Positions 7,910-17,696 of a DNA stretch of 64,000 bases are shown piece after piece (position 1 is the first letter of the stretch; every line of letters starts with the position of its first letter). The stretch is from positions 62,001 to 126,000 of the forward strand of contig JADQBB010000004.1 of the NCBI GenBank assembly GCA_016903695.1, written 5' to 3'. The notes beneath the pieces are model-generated. The model searched no databases. It was not told the DNA's origin and saw only the letters and a list, made by a program, of their open reading frames with translations. The DNA is from Chlorogloea purpurea SAG 13.99. GTDB taxonomy: Bacteria; Cyanobacteriota; Cyanobacteriia; Cyanobacteriales; Microcystaceae. The position numbers and the translations under genes are program-made.

Positions 7910-9073
7910 ATGAAAGCTAAACATCGAATTCAACAATCGCCTGCTAAATCCCAATCGGCTAAGTCCCAAGACATTTTATTCGATTATCACTATAATAAAC
8001 CCGGTACTATGCCAGGCTTTATCACGATCGATCAAAATGCTAACCCCACGGAAATTTTCTTGATTAATTACAATCAACAACAGGCGGTGAGAGTTAATAA
8101 TCTTTTGCCTAGAGATTGTTTGAAGTATCTCAATGAAGAATCTATTTCTTGGATAGATGTAGTGGGATTGGGTCACGAGGATACCTTAAGGGAAATAGCG
8201 GAGATATTCAAGTTACATCCTTTAACCTTAGAAGACATAGTTAATATCCCCCAGCGCCCCAAAGTGGAAGAGTACGAGGAATATTTGCTGATCATCGTAC
8301 AAATGGCGGTGTTAAATAAAGAAGGTACGGGATTTTTTTTAGAACAAGTTAGTTTAGTGTTAGGCAAGAATTATTTATTAACCATCCAAGAAGAGGGAGA
8401 TTACGATTCGTTCCACTCGGTCAGGGATAGGATAAAACTGAACAGGGGTCTCATTAGAAAACAAGCGGCTGACTATTTAGCCTATGCTATTTGGGACGCA
8501 ATTATAGACGGTTACTTTCCGGTTTTAGAATCCTACGGCGAAAGGATTGAAGAATTAGAAAATGAGATTATTGTCAATCCCACCGAGCGAACCCTGACAC
8601 AAATTTATCAACTGCGTCAAGAGCTGTTATCTTTGAGGAGAGCTATATGGCCCCAACGGGATATTCTTAATAACATCCTTAGAGACGAAAATAATTTAAT
8701 CAGTTCCCAAATTAATGTGTATCTTAGGGATTGTTACGATCACGTCGTGCAGATCATCGATGTCATCGAAAATTATCGTGATTTCGCTAACGGATTGATG
8801 GATTTTTATATCTCTTCCGTGGGAAATAAGATGAATGAAATCATGAAAACTCTCACCGTCATTTCTACTATTTTTATTCCCTTAACTTTTATCGCTGGTA
8901 TATACGGGATGAATTTTAACCCGGATAAATCCCCGTGGAATATGCCAGAACTAAATTGGTATTGGGGCTATCCTCTCTGCTTGGCATTAATGGCTCTCAT
9001 CGCCGGTAGCCTCATTTACTTTTTCTGGCGGCGGGGTTGGTTTAAAGATTTTTCTTCGAGCAAAAAAGGCTAG
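7910..9073 (+). CDS. corA: CorA-family magnesium/cobalt transporter
   Basis: Pentameric inner-membrane Mg2+ (Co2+) channel. From the ATG at 7910 the protein has 387 residues. A large cytoplasmic alpha/beta domain holds LHPLTLEDIVNIPQRPKVEE, and the C-terminus has two membrane helices joined by the signature YGMNF (GIYGMNFNPDKSP) and ends with a basic tail. The frame is open upstream to 7757, but that part lies over the antitoxin gene in another frame and is not family-like, so the ATG at 7910 is preferred. It is 65 bases after the antitoxin gene and convergent with the TPR gene. Confidence 0.94.
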   Translation: MKAKHRIQQSPAKSQSAKSQDILFDYHYNKPGTMPGFITIDQNANPTEIFLINYNQQQAVRVNNLLPRDCLKYLNEESISWIDVVGLGHEDTLREIAEIFKLHPLTLEDIVNIPQRPKVEEYEEYLLIIVQMAVLNKEGTGFFLEQVSLVLGKNYLLTIQEEGDYDSFHSVRDRIKLNRGLIRKQAADYLAYAIWDAIIDGYFPVLESYGERIEELENEIIVNPTERTLTQIYQLRQELLSLRRAIWPQRDILNNILRDENNLISSQINVYLRDCYDHVVQIIDVIENYRDFANGLMDFYISSVGNKMNEIMKTLTVISTIFIPLTFIAGIYGMNFNPDKSPWNMPELNWYWGYPLCLALMALIAGSLIYFFWRRGWFKDFSSSKKG

Positions 9074-9085
9074 ACATTACTGGCC

Positions 9086-9571
9086 TTATTTAGTCGGTGA
9101 TGGTAATAGTTTATTCCCCTTTAACCTTGCCAGTTCTTCTTTAAACTTAGGTTCTTGAGGGTAGAGTTTAACTAAATTCTCCATGATCTTAGTAGCACCG
9201 GGTAAGTCGTTAGTTTGACTGCGCGCCACGTATAAAAACAGCATCAGTTGTGGGTTATTGGGGAATTTCTGATACAGTTTTTCTAAAGGTGGTTTCGCTC
9301 CCGCGTAATCCTTCAGGCGCATTTTCGCTTCGGCTAATCCTTGTAGTGCCGTCACGTTATCCGGCTCTCTCTGTAAAACTTTCTCGTAACCCTGAGCGAT
9401 TTCTGCTAATTTTTCGGGAGTGATACCATCATTAGCTTTAGTATTTTGCGGTGTCTCTTCGACTTTTTTCTGAAATAAATTAGACATGGGTAGTGTCATC
9501 ACGCCTAAAAAAAATAATCCAGAAATAATTACCAAAATACGCTTTAAGTTATCCTGATTTTTTTTAGACAT
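9086..9571 (-). CDS. Membrane-anchored TPR protein
   Basis: 161 residues. One N-terminal membrane segment (about residues 10-30, LKRILVIISGLFFLGVMTLP) is followed by tetratricopeptide repeats: AEIAQGYEKVLQREPDNVTA, LQGLAEAKMRLKDYAGAKPP and PNNPQLMLFLYVARSQTNDL. Such proteins usually scaffold complexes at a membrane; no partner is evident. It sits 9 bases downstream of the next membrane-protein gene and is probably co-transcribed with it. Confidence 0.82.
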   Translation of the reverse strand: MSKKNQDNLKRILVIISGLFFLGVMTLPMSNLFQKKVEETPQNTKANDGITPEKLAEIAQGYEKVLQREPDNVTALQGLAEAKMRLKDYAGAKPPLEKLYQKFPNNPQLMLFLYVARSQTNDLPGATKIMENLVKLYPQEPKFKEELARLKGNKLLPSPTK

Positions 9572-9580
9572 ATTTTTGAA

Positions 9581-10075
9581 TTAAAATAAATGATTAAAAA
9601 TGCCGTGGGCGTAAAGACCTAAAATATAAGTTCCCAAGCACATAATGAGTAAGATAGGAAAGATGAAATTTTTGCGTAATCCAGCCTCTTGCAATTCTAT
9701 TTTCCCTAATATAGCCGCGGCTAATAAACAAGCTAATTGAGCCGAATAACTTAGCCAGCGCAGTATGAACACTACCGCTAAAGACCAGCCTAAGACACAG
9801 ATAAAGACTCGCACATCATTTTTAAACCAACTTCTAAATAAAAGAGATACTTGGTCGTTAAATATAGTTAAAGCTAAAACTATTACCAGTATAGAAACAG
9901 CGGCGGCTATATATATTATTCTACTGAGAAAAGTTACAGAAACCCCAATATCAAGATCGTGAGCTAAATATTGTAACCCGTGACTCCAACTTATACTATG
10001 ATCGGCGATCACCCAACCGAAAAACCCGTAAACGATGGGAATGAAAAAAATCAGAACGAAAAAACGCCACACCAT
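9581..10075 (-). CDS. Conserved integral membrane protein, 164 residues
   Basis: Not a family I can name. It has about five hydrophobic helices: residues 3-23, 49-68, 88-106, 112-125 and 135-157. There is no signal for a pump or enzyme motif. It is the upstream member of a two-gene minus-strand unit with the TPR protein, which suggests the TPR protein could assist or bind it, by inference only. Confidence 0.7.
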   Translation of the reverse strand: MVWRFFVLIFFIPIVYGFFGWVIADHSISWSHGLQYLAHDLDIGVSVTFLSRIIYIAAAVSILVIVLALTIFNDQVSLLFRSWFKNDVRVFICVLGWSLAVVFILRWLSYSAQLACLLAAAILGKIELQEAGLRKNFIFPILLIMCLGTYILGLYAHGIFNHLF

Positions 10076-10176
10076 ACCTAAACATCAGCCTGAACTAGAA
10101 ACCAGATGCCAAACCCTGTCATTGTCATAGAATTCTACACCCGTTTTCCCAGTTCAGACCGGATAATAATGTCAAT

Positions 10177-10662
10177 TTAAGACATGGATTGAATGATGAA
10201 ATCGAAATAGGGCGCTGCTTGGGCCGCGTCTTCCTGACTCAGAAGACCTAAAGCCGCGTCTTTGAGACAGCGAATCGCTTCGATCATCCCCGGAATGGGA
10301 ACATTAAGAGAGTTATACATCTCTTTAACACCGATGAGACCACTTTGCTCGATCGGTCCCTTATCCCCGGCGAGAACTCCGTAGGTAACGAGACGAAGAT
10401 ACCAACTGTAATCCCGTAGACATTGATTATATTGACGTTGGCCGTAAGCATTACCCCCTGGCGCTCTATAATCAGGGCGTTTTTTGAATAATTGCTTCTG
10501 GGCTTGGTCAACGATTTTCTTATCATTTTCGCTCAGGGTTTGAGCGATACGGATGCGCCCAATACCTGTTTTTAAATACTTCTGGATACCCATCAGTTCG
10601 CCACTGCTGGGATACCGGAGTTCGTCATCGGCTTTGAGAATAACTTGACTAACTACGCTCAT
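10177..10662 (-). CDS. apcD: Allophycocyanin B alpha subunit
   Basis: Core phycobilisome subunit that acts as a terminal emitter, passing energy mainly toward photosystem I. The 161 residues from the ATG at 10662 start [20 protein letters not shown], the characteristic ApcD N-terminus, with [20 protein letters not shown] containing the bilin-binding Cys81. An in-frame GTG four codons upstream is less likely as a start. The gene stands alone, away from apcABC, as is usual. It is divergent from the slipin gene with a 159-base intergenic region. Confidence 0.97.
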   Translation of the reverse strand: MSVVSQVILKADDELRYPSSGELMGIQKYLKTGIGRIRIAQTLSENDKKIVDQAQKQLFKKRPDYRAPGGNAYGQRQYNQCLRDYSWYLRLVTYGVLAGDKGPIEQSGLIGVKEMYNSLNVPIPGMIEAIRCLKDAALGLLSQEDAAQAAPYFDFIIQSMS

Positions 10663-10821
10663 ACTATCACGCACAATCTGATAACATTTTGTAGTTTAAC
10701 TTACTGCGCGCCAGGAGATCTCAACCAACTACCGGCACTGTAATTTTAATTAAGGTTTCCCCGCTCACTCCGGGGTAAAAGTTACAATGGAAGTAGTTCG
10801 CTCCCTCTTGGAGGGCCTTAT

Positions 10822-11622
10822 ATGAATATTTTCGCACCATTACTCATCTTCTTGGCAGTATTGGGATTAAAAGGATTCAAGCTCGATCGAGAATATCAAA
10901 GGGGTGTTATCTTCAGACTGGGCCGCTTTCAAGCCATCAAAGGCCCCGGCCTGTATTGGACTATCCCGCTAGTAGATCAAAAATCACAAGTAGACATCCG
11001 CACTAAAACCGTCGATGTGGCACCACAAGAGACCGTTACCGCTGATAGCGTCACCATCAAGGTTAACGCCGTACTCTATTACAGGATCATCGACCCGGCA
11101 AAAGCGATCAATAAGGTAGAATCCTATCAGATGGCAGTATATCAGGCCGCAATGACCACCCTGAGAAATGTGGTGGGTCAAAACATCCTCGATGACGTAC
11201 TACAGAATCGAGATAAAATTAACCACACGGTGCAGTCAATGGTGGATGAAATCACCGAGCCTTGGGGCATCGATATAGAACGCGTCGAGATTAAAGACGT
11301 GGAGATACCCACTTCCATGCAGAGGGCAATGGCCAAAGAAGCCGAGGCGGTGAGGGAAAAACGGGCGCGGATCATTAAAGCCGAAGCCGAACAAGAAGCA
11401 TCATTCAAACTGTCTCAAGCGTCTAAAGTCATCATGGATAACCCCGCCGCTTTAGAATTGCGACGTTTACAGATGCTGACGGAAATCGGCGCAGAAAACA
11501 ACACTACCACCGTGGTCATGATACCTTCCGATTTGGTAACTCTTTCTAAACAGTGGTCGGAAAAACTGGAACAGAATGAAACGGATGCCCGCCACGCCCG
11601 CAATGGTAACAAGGAGTCGTAA
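10822..11622 (+). CDS. Slipin/stomatin-like SPFH (band 7) protein
   Basis: 266 residues. One N-terminal hydrophobic segment is followed by GVIFRLGRFQAIKGPGLYWT, the SPFH entry, and a coiled-coil rich end (EKRARIIKAEAEQEASFKLS). The LRNVVGQNILDDVLQNRDKI and IEIKDVEIP-type segment (VEIKDVEIPTSMQRAMAKEA) is diagnostic of prohibitin/stomatin relatives. The role is membrane microdomain organisation, often with a partner protease of the NfeD type; no NfeD gene is next to it here. Confidence 0.9.
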   Translation: MNIFAPLLIFLAVLGLKGFKLDREYQRGVIFRLGRFQAIKGPGLYWTIPLVDQKSQVDIRTKTVDVAPQETVTADSVTIKVNAVLYYRIIDPAKAINKVESYQMAVYQAAMTTLRNVVGQNILDDVLQNRDKINHTVQSMVDEITEPWGIDIERVEIKDVEIPTSMQRAMAKEAEAVREKRARIIKAEAEQEASFKLSQASKVIMDNPAALELRRLQMLTEIGAENNTTTVVMIPSDLVTLSKQWSEKLEQNETDARHARNGNKES

Positions 11623-11719
11623 TTATTAATTTATTTTGCGATCGATCTCCCGTCTCCCAAACTTACCTGAATGGAAGTGATAATATAAAACGCTGATCGT
11701 CTTTGGGTTGATAAACATC

Positions 11720-12751
11720 ATGACCTCATTCACCACTGCAGAAACTTCCTCTTCATCCTTACCCCCCGGCGATAGCCGGACTCGCGTCAGTGCCTTCATG
11801 AAGTCACTACAGGACGAAATCTGTACGGGTTTGACCGCGATTGACGGCGAGAAACCCTTCCGCGAAGACAGTTGGCAGAGAGAAGAAGGCGGCGGCGGTA
11901 GGTCGAGAGTGTTAAGAGAAGGAAATATTTTTGAACAGGGCGGAGTTAATTTCTCCGAAGTCTGGGGCGACCAACTCCCCCCCAGTATTCTCAAACAACG
12001 CCCCGAAGCCGCAGGACACGGATTCTACGCCACCGGTACATCGATGGTACTCCACCCCCGCAATCCTTACATCCCCACAGTCCATCTCAACTATCGATAT
12101 TTTGAAGCCGGCCCCGTATGGTGGTTCGGCGGCGGGGCCGATTTAACCCCTTATTACGGTTTCACCGAAGACGCTACCCACTTCCACAAAAGTTTTAAAG
12201 AAACCTGCGACAAATATCACCCGGAGTATTACGAGGTTTTCAAGCGCTGGTGCGACGAGTATTTCTACCTTAACCATCGCGGGGAAACTAGAGGCGTGGG
12301 CGGTATTTTCTTCGATTATCAAGACGGTTTAGATCCTCTTTACCGCGGCCCCTATCCCGAAAGTTCCGCGGCTATCTATTCGGAAAAATTACCACCCCAA
12401 TCTCCTCGTAACTGGGAAGATATTTTCGGTTTTATCAGCGACTGCGGGCGGACTTTTTTAAATGCTTACGTACCTATAGTTCAAAGGCGACACCAGACTC
12501 CCTACGGCGATAGGGAAAGACAGTTTCAACTTTATCGGCGCGGGCGTTATGTAGAATTTAATCTGGTGTACGATCGAGGTACAATCTTCGGCTTACAAAC
12601 CAACGGACGCACGGAATCGATATTGATGTCCCTACCCCCCCTCGTGCGTTGGGAGTACGATTATCACCCCGAACCCAACACGCAGGAATCCCGTTTATAC
12701 GAGGTATTCTTGAAACCGCAAGATTGGCTCAACTGGCCGGAGAAAGCTTAG
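11720..12751 (+). CDS. hemF: Oxygen-dependent coproporphyrinogen III oxidase
   Basis: Oxidative decarboxylation of coproporphyrinogen III to protoporphyrinogen IX, on the path to haem, chlorophyll and bilins. 343 residues from the ATG at 11720. An upstream in-frame TTG at 11708 is not needed. Family signatures: [37 protein letters not shown] and [20 protein letters not shown]. The length is typical of the cyanobacterial and plant enzyme. It follows the slipin gene after 97 bases and ends with a strong terminator. Confidence 0.97.
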   Translation: MTSFTTAETSSSSLPPGDSRTRVSAFMKSLQDEICTGLTAIDGEKPFREDSWQREEGGGGRSRVLREGNIFEQGGVNFSEVWGDQLPPSILKQRPEAAGHGFYATGTSMVLHPRNPYIPTVHLNYRYFEAGPVWWFGGGADLTPYYGFTEDATHFHKSFKETCDKYHPEYYEVFKRWCDEYFYLNHRGETRGVGGIFFDYQDGLDPLYRGPYPESSAAIYSEKLPPQSPRNWEDIFGFISDCGRTFLNAYVPIVQRRHQTPYGDRERQFQLYRRGRYVEFNLVYDRGTIFGLQTNGRTESILMSLPPLVRWEYDYHPEPNTQESRLYEVFLKPQDWLNWPEKA

Positions 12752-12774
12752 ATTATTTTACGGCATTTTCAAGC

Positions 12775-12802
12775 AAAAAACCCTTATTTATAAGGGTTTT
12801 TT
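12775..12802 (+). terminator. Intrinsic terminator of hemF, possibly bidirectional
   Basis: AAAAAACCCTTATTTATAAG GGTTTTTT: stem CCCTTA / TAAGGG, flanked by A-runs before and T-runs after, so it can serve both hemF and the convergent RTX gene. It begins 24 bases after the hemF stop. Confidence 0.88.
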
Positions 12803-12833
12803 ATAGGGTTCTGCATTTTAATCAAGAGAAAAA

Positions 12834-13736
12834 TTAAGCTATAAAATTAAAGTTACCACTTACTAAACTTCCAGAGAGAGAATTAACATTAACAACAACG
12901 ATCGAGCCGGAGCTAAAGTTACCATCACTATCGTATATTAACTGATTAGTATTAGTTCTATAACCGAAACGAGCATTACCGCTAGTAATACCGCTAATTT
13001 GTGCGGATGTACCCACTATGATTCTATTTTGGGCTTGATTGTTAGTAAAAGAGGTACTCACCACCGGTGCTGAGCTTGTAGAGATGCCGTAAGCGCTTTT
13101 GCTCAGTTGGAAAAAGTCTCCACTCGTCCCGCCAGTAAACGCTGTCACCGTATCGATACCTTGATTGGCAAACACGAACCTGTCTCTACCGTTGCCGCCA
13201 GTAAGAGTATCATTACCCCCGCCACCTATAAGAGAATCATTACCGTCGTTACCTATGAGTAGGTCGCCGGTAGCCGCACCAGTTAACGTATCGTTCTGAT
13301 TAGTTCCTACTAGGGTGTAAGAAGTAGCCGCCCCTATATCATAACCGTAACTAAAATTGGTTGTAGAAGGAGCTTTCGGAATTTCCGCACCACCCCCGCT
13401 TAAAATATAGGTATTAAAATCACTTACGTAAGCAAATGTTTGAGTGCCAGCATAGAGAATATACTGATTAGGATCGAGACCGGCATTATAAGAAGTTAAC
13501 GTACCGAGAACATCCGAATTGGTGCTATTAGTCATTCTCCATATTTGATCGGCATTACTGCCCGTATCTCCATTGGCAGTCAGATTAACCCTATTAGTGG
13601 AATCGTTAGTAGGTATAGATACCGCTATACTCGTATTAGCGAGTAGATAAGCATCTAAGCGAGTGCTAACTGTAGGAGCGGTAATCTGCACGCCATCTAT
13701 CGAATTTAATGAACCGGATAAGATTACAGTTGCCAT
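12834..13736 (-). CDS. RTX-type calcium-binding repeat protein
   Basis: 300 residues without a signal peptide. Residues about 143-190 contain RTX-type repeats: TNQNDTLTGAATGDLLIG, NDGNDSLIGGGGNDTLTG and GNGRDRFVFA. These bind calcium outside the cell and mark substrates of type I secretion. Residues 1-120 are a separate Thr/Asn/Ser-rich domain that I do not recognise. The C-terminal part (DFFQLSKSAYGIS through IYDSDGNFSSGSIVVVNVNS) resembles the end domain of many cyanobacterial calcium-binding proteins. No secretion genes are adjacent. Base composition is a little AT-rich compared with hemF. Confidence 0.83.
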   Translation of the reverse strand: MATVILSGSLNSIDGVQITAPTVSTRLDAYLLANTSIAVSIPTNDSTNRVNLTANGDTGSNADQIWRMTNSTNSDVLGTLTSYNAGLDPNQYILYAGTQTFAYVSDFNTYILSGGGAEIPKAPSTTNFSYGYDIGAATSYTLVGTNQNDTLTGAATGDLLIGNDGNDSLIGGGGNDTLTGGNGRDRFVFANQGIDTVTAFTGGTSGDFFQLSKSAYGISTSSAPVVSTSFTNNQAQNRIIVGTSAQISGITSGNARFGYRTNTNQLIYDSDGNFSSGSIVVVNVNSLSGSLVSGNFNFIA

Positions 13737-13827
13737 AGTTTTTATATAAAATGATTTATAATTTATAATTATAACATATATATTAAAATGTTAAGTGTTA
13801 AAGTAGCCAAAAGTCCTTTTAAAATTA

Positions 13828-14280
13828 TTATAAAATATGGTAATTTTCTGAGTTTGAATTCCGTTGTTGATCGAGCCATTGTTGTAATATTATCGTCGCC
13901 GCTACCCGATCAATCCTGGCCTTATCACGCGAATTCCAGCCTTTTTTCTGCTTTAAATATTCTTCCGCTTCTATAGAGGTGCAACGCTCGTCTACATATT
14001 CTAACGCTATATCTAGGGCATTCTTTAACCTCTCGGCGTATCGCTGTACTTGCTCCGCTTGCTTACCTAAACCCCCGTCCATGGTATAGGGCAAACCCAC
14101 CACTAAAACGGTCGCATCCCTTTCGGCTATTAACTTTTTAAACCACTCCACATCTTGGGCGAAAGTCGTCCTCTCAAGAGTGGTCAAACCGGTAGCGATC
14201 AAACCCGTACCGTCGCACCCTGCCACCCCTACACGCTTTTTACCTACATCTAACCCCAAGGCAGATACTTTCTCAGGCAT
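13828..14280 (-). CDS. ruvX: Putative Holliday junction resolvase / pre-16S rRNA nuclease
   Basis: 150 residues of the YqgF/RuvX family, an RNase H-like fold. The N-terminal strand ALGLDVGKKRVGVAGCD carries the first catalytic Asp. VLVVGLPYTMDGGLGKQAEQ and later YVDERCTSIEAEEYL carry the other acidic positions. In other bacteria the protein processes the 5' end of 16S rRNA. Its start overlaps the end of the upstream GNAT gene by 8 bases, so the two are translationally coupled. Confidence 0.94.
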   Translation of the reverse strand: MPEKVSALGLDVGKKRVGVAGCDGTGLIATGLTTLERTTFAQDVEWFKKLIAERDATVLVVGLPYTMDGGLGKQAEQVQRYAERLKNALDIALEYVDERCTSIEAEEYLKQKKGWNSRDKARIDRVAATIILQQWLDQQRNSNSENYHIL

Positions 14281-15496
14281 GATGACCGTTTTTCGGCGGT
14301 TTCTGTGAATCTACAGGGGCGTTAGAGCCTTTAACGGGATTGGCTTCGGGCGGTTCTAGCTCTACCGACCCATAAGGCCATTTAAGCCAGTTAATCCGGC
14401 TAGGTATGGGTGTACGGGGTACTGCTTGTAAACCCTGTAAAACTTCTGCGAGGGCCAATCCTTCCGCTTTACCTTCTCGCAGTTTATGCCAGACCGATCG
14501 AGACATCAATAAAGTGTGTTCTACCCTTTCGCTGCCCAACTTTTCTAAATACTCTTGTCTTTCCGGCTGATAATCGGCCGAGATCAACTCTAAAGGTTTA
14601 TCGGGGTATTTTTGACTTATTTTCGCCATCTGGCTCAATAGTTTGGGATACAGCCAAGTGTAGGCGGGGTGTACCGTTAACTTACCTTGATGGGGCTGAT
14701 TATCGTTTTTAGAGAGGATAATTTCAAAATAACCGATCGCCGCTTTCCTCTGGGGTTCAAACACGTAAGCGCGACACACTTCCGTATCGCCCCATAAATT
14801 CTGCCAGCGGCGGGCGAGACTATCGACTAGGCCGGTTTTAAAATCTTGAATATGACGATCGAACACCTGCCGTAATAAAGGAGGCATGGACACGCAATCT
14901 AGCTGATACAATAACTGGGCATCGGCGTTACTCACCGGCAATAAATTCGGCAAATCTGGGTCTATTTCCGCCAATTGGGTCAATAGTTGTGGATTGAGGC
15001 ACCAGTAAGTTAATTCCGCTAAAGGCTGAAAACCGTGTTGACGGTAGAGAGCGAGATTTTCCTTCTGATGGATATTAATCTCTAGAACCCAAGTACGGGC
15101 CTCCCATATAGACTCTAGACAATGGCGCACCAGTTGGGCTGCAGTACCTTTCGGGTCACTTAGAGAAGCCACCGATTCGCCGTGAACCTGTTCCACCCGC
15201 CAAGTGCTTCTGCTGATGTTAAAAGGACTGACTTGGATCACTCCCTGTATTTCCCCATCGGGGGATTCGGCCACGTAAAGACAGAAATAACGTTTAAAGG
15301 GGTTGGGTAACATACTCAACACCTTGAGCAAGCCGAACCAGTGGCGAACTTGCTCCAGATTTTGCAAGAATGTCACGGAACTCCGACAATTGTCTTCTAA
15401 AGAAGCCGAGACAGCCAGAGATTCGATCGCTTTTAAGTCTCGATATTGCACCGGACGGATCACAATGACTGGAGTGGGTGAAATAGCTGAAGTCAT
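14273..15496 (-). CDS. GNAT-like acetyltransferase domain protein
   Basis: 407 residues. The first half (VIVIRPVQYRDLKAIESLAV, YVAESPDGEIQGVIQVSPFN, EINIHQKENLALYRQHGFQP) has the pattern of a GNAT acetyltransferase. The second half has a second, weaker, GNAT-like unit (AIGYFEIILSKNDNQPHQGK, LSQMAKISQKYPDKPLELIS, ADYQPERQEYLEKLG), so it may be a duplicated GNAT protein as in other cyanobacteria. The C-terminal 50 residues are Pro-rich and likely disordered. The substrate is unknown. It overlaps ruvX by 8 bases. Confidence 0.75.
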   Translation of the reverse strand: MTSAISPTPVIVIRPVQYRDLKAIESLAVSASLEDNCRSSVTFLQNLEQVRHWFGLLKVLSMLPNPFKRYFCLYVAESPDGEIQGVIQVSPFNISRSTWRVEQVHGESVASLSDPKGTAAQLVRHCLESIWEARTWVLEINIHQKENLALYRQHGFQPLAELTYWCLNPQLLTQLAEIDPDLPNLLPVSNADAQLLYQLDCVSMPPLLRQVFDRHIQDFKTGLVDSLARRWQNLWGDTEVCRAYVFEPQRKAAIGYFEIILSKNDNQPHQGKLTVHPAYTWLYPKLLSQMAKISQKYPDKPLELISADYQPERQEYLEKLGSERVEHTLLMSRSVWHKLREGKAEGLALAEVLQGLQAVPRTPIPSRINWLKWPYGSVELEPPEANPVKGSNAPVDSQKPPKNGHHA

Positions 15497-15734
15497 GCCA
15501 TTGCCGAGATTAGTCGTCTACTGCCACTATCTTAACCATTTTCTCGAATAAATTCTCAAGAATTCTTAAAACACTGATGGGTTAAAACCTAAGATCTACT
15601 GCTATAAAGGAAAGATATGGATTATCACCCTCGAAAAATATTAAGAAAAAATTACTTTCAACATCAGTTTTGATAATTAGCTCGCTCATCTTGGGAATAT
15701 TAAGGGTAAATTTATACTTAGGAGACATCCGATA

Positions 15735-17648
15735 ATGAGTTTCGTAGACGTGTTATTAGGCTTTATAGGTGGCGGGGTCATCGGCGGGGGAGGATTGTAC
15801 GCCCTCGGCCAAGGCAAGCTCACACAAGCCAATGAGAAGTACGTGCAGATGCGCTCGGCACTGGACACGGCGGAAAGTGAATTAAAAGATACAAAGGGAC
15901 AATTAAAATTATTAGATGTATCCGAAGTAAAAATTCGAGAACTAGAGAGCAAGTACCAAAGACAGCTCGACGACCTAGAACAATCCTATCAAAGTAGAAT
16001 ATCCGCCTTACAATCGGATCAAAGCGATACGCAACAATTACAGTCCGAACTGGCAGCCGCCCAATCCCGTATCGCCGATTTAGAATCGAGTTATCAATCC
16101 TCTGTTCAATCCTTGGCGGCTCCCGTACCGACTCAAGACTTTACCGCCTCCTACGAGAACCAGATCCAACAATTACAGCAAGACTATCAGGGACAGATCG
16201 ACGGATTACGCTCCCACATAGATGAGCTAACACGATCGCACGATAGCCAGCTCCTCGATCTCCAACAAACCCATCAAAGCACGCTCGATGAATTACAAAA
16301 CTCCCATCAAGCTCAAATTAAAGAGCTAGAACAGACTTATCAAAGTCAAATGCTCGAACTACAACAAGTAGAACCAGCCCAAGATAGATGGTCAGAAGTT
16401 AGTGAATCCCCCGCTCCCCCGGTTGATCTCCCCCAAGCCCTCACCGACGAATGGCAAGAAGCGGCCCGAACCACGGAAACGATTTCACCCCCCCAGTGGG
16501 CCCCCGAAGAAGCGATCGCACAACCCTTCGGAACTTTCTTCGATGAACCGGAAGTAGCCCCGCTCGCAGAAGAAGCATCTGCCTTCTCCCCAGAAACCGC
16601 AGAAGTAGGGGAAATGCCCCTATTGGGAGAAGATGAGGAACTTTTCACCGCGGAAATGCCCTTCGCTGAAAATTCAGGATTTTTCGCCCCTGAAATCACA
16701 GAAATTCAAAACCCCACCTATGTTGAACCCTGGGAGGAACTTAATCCATTCCCGGGAACAGTGGAAGAATACAGTCAGGAAGCCGCATTTTTACCCGAAA
16801 CAGCAGCCCCGGCGCTCGAATTAGAAGATAATGCGCTATTCGCACCGACCGAAACAGCCCAACTGCCAGAAATAGACGATTCCTTCTTCTCCATTATAGA
16901 AGCAGAGGAAAACCTGGAAGGATTCAGCGCCACGGAAGAACTGGATAATTCAGCCCTTTTCACCGGGGAAACAAGCGGAACCATAGACGAAATAGGCAGT
17001 TTAGACGAATTAGATACTTCATTCTTCACCACGCCAGAAGAATCACCCGAATTAGATTTTTTAGAAAGTCTCAGTTCTGAAGGCAATGATAATAACTACG
17101 GACTATTCGAGGAAATGACCTCATCTAGCGATGAGATCCTCGATCAAATAGCCAACCAAGAAGCTGAAGAAATTGGGGTATCGGCAGAAACTTTTTCCTT
17201 TGAATCCAACACAGCAGATTTAGAGTTTTTCAACAGCTTGCAAACCGAAGAAACTTATACCAATGCTAGTTTCGATGATTTATTTTCGGGGCCAGATACA
17301 CCGACAGAATCATCATTCTCGGAACTGTTACCCACCGAATCGGAAAATTTAGCAGAGGAAGATTCTTGGTTAACGGGAGTCGATAGCCCGAAACACGAGG
17401 ATCTAGATCCCTTCGCCCCTATGGATACGGCGAAAATAGAGGAGCATAATGGTTTCCATCAAGAAGAAGAAGATTTAGACTTTCTCAATATGCTGGAGGA
17501 TGTGAATTACAATGGTTTAGAACCCCTGCCTTCTGACCAAGATATTGATCTACCTTTTGATGATCTTTTCGGTGAAGACGCAATATCTCAATGGGATAAA
17601 GATCACCCCCAATCTTCTTCACCCGACAAGCTAGAACCCCATCAATAG
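15735..17648 (+). CDS. Membrane-anchored coiled-coil protein with a long acidic disordered tail
   Basis: 637 residues; I do not recognise a named family. Residues 3-25 are a glycine-rich membrane helix (SFVDVLLGFIGGGVIGGGGL). Residues about 27-215 are a coiled coil with a repeated element of the type LEQSYQSRI / LESSYQSSV / LQQDYQGQI / LEQTYQSQM. Residues about 220-637 are strongly acidic and contain recurring short aromatic-acidic motifs: DNALF near 368, LDFLESL near 442, LEFFNSL near 498, FDDLFSG at 513, LDFLNML near 583 and FDDLFGE at 608. This suggests an anchored scaffold with multiple docking sites. A GGAG-like site (TTAGGAG) precedes the ATG at 15735. It ends in a terminator. Confidence 0.8.
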   Translation: MSFVDVLLGFIGGGVIGGGGLYALGQGKLTQANEKYVQMRSALDTAESELKDTKGQLKLLDVSEVKIRELESKYQRQLDDLEQSYQSRISALQSDQSDTQQLQSELAAAQSRIADLESSYQSSVQSLAAPVPTQDFTASYENQIQQLQQDYQGQIDGLRSHIDELTRSHDSQLLDLQQTHQSTLDELQNSHQAQIKELEQTYQSQMLELQQVEPAQDRWSEVSESPAPPVDLPQALTDEWQEAARTTETISPPQWAPEEAIAQPFGTFFDEPEVAPLAEEASAFSPETAEVGEMPLLGEDEELFTAEMPFAENSGFFAPEITEIQNPTYVEPWEELNPFPGTVEEYSQEAAFLPETAAPALELEDNALFAPTETAQLPEIDDSFFSIIEAEENLEGFSATEELDNSALFTGETSGTIDEIGSLDELDTSFFTTPEESPELDFLESLSSEGNDNNYGLFEEMTSSSDEILDQIANQEAEEIGVSAETFSFESNTADLEFFNSLQTEETYTNASFDDLFSGPDTPTESSFSELLPTESENLAEEDSWLTGVDSPKHEDLDPFAPMDTAKIEEHNGFHQEEEDLDFLNMLEDVNYNGLEPLPSDQDIDLPFDDLFGEDAISQWDKDHPQSSSPDKLEPHQ

Positions 17649-17664
17649 GCCAAAGTTGAGAAGA

Positions 17665-17695
17665 CAGGAGTCAGAGGTAGAGACTCCTGATTTTC
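17665..17695 (+). terminator. Intrinsic terminator of the coiled-coil gene
   Basis: CAGGAGTC / GACTCCTG stem (17665-17672 and 17682-17689) with a 9-base loop, then ATTTTCTT. It lies 16 bases after the stop codon and before the convergent photolyase gene. Confidence 0.82.
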
Positions 17696-17696
17696 T

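Noticed and set aside
13741..13827. Possible small gene between the RTX gene and ruvX
   Set aside because: AT-rich spacer; no start with a ribosome site and no conserved-looking protein.
16346..17086. Minus-strand frames opposite the coiled-coil gene
   Set aside because: Ser-rich shadow of acidic codons; no start signals and no domain.
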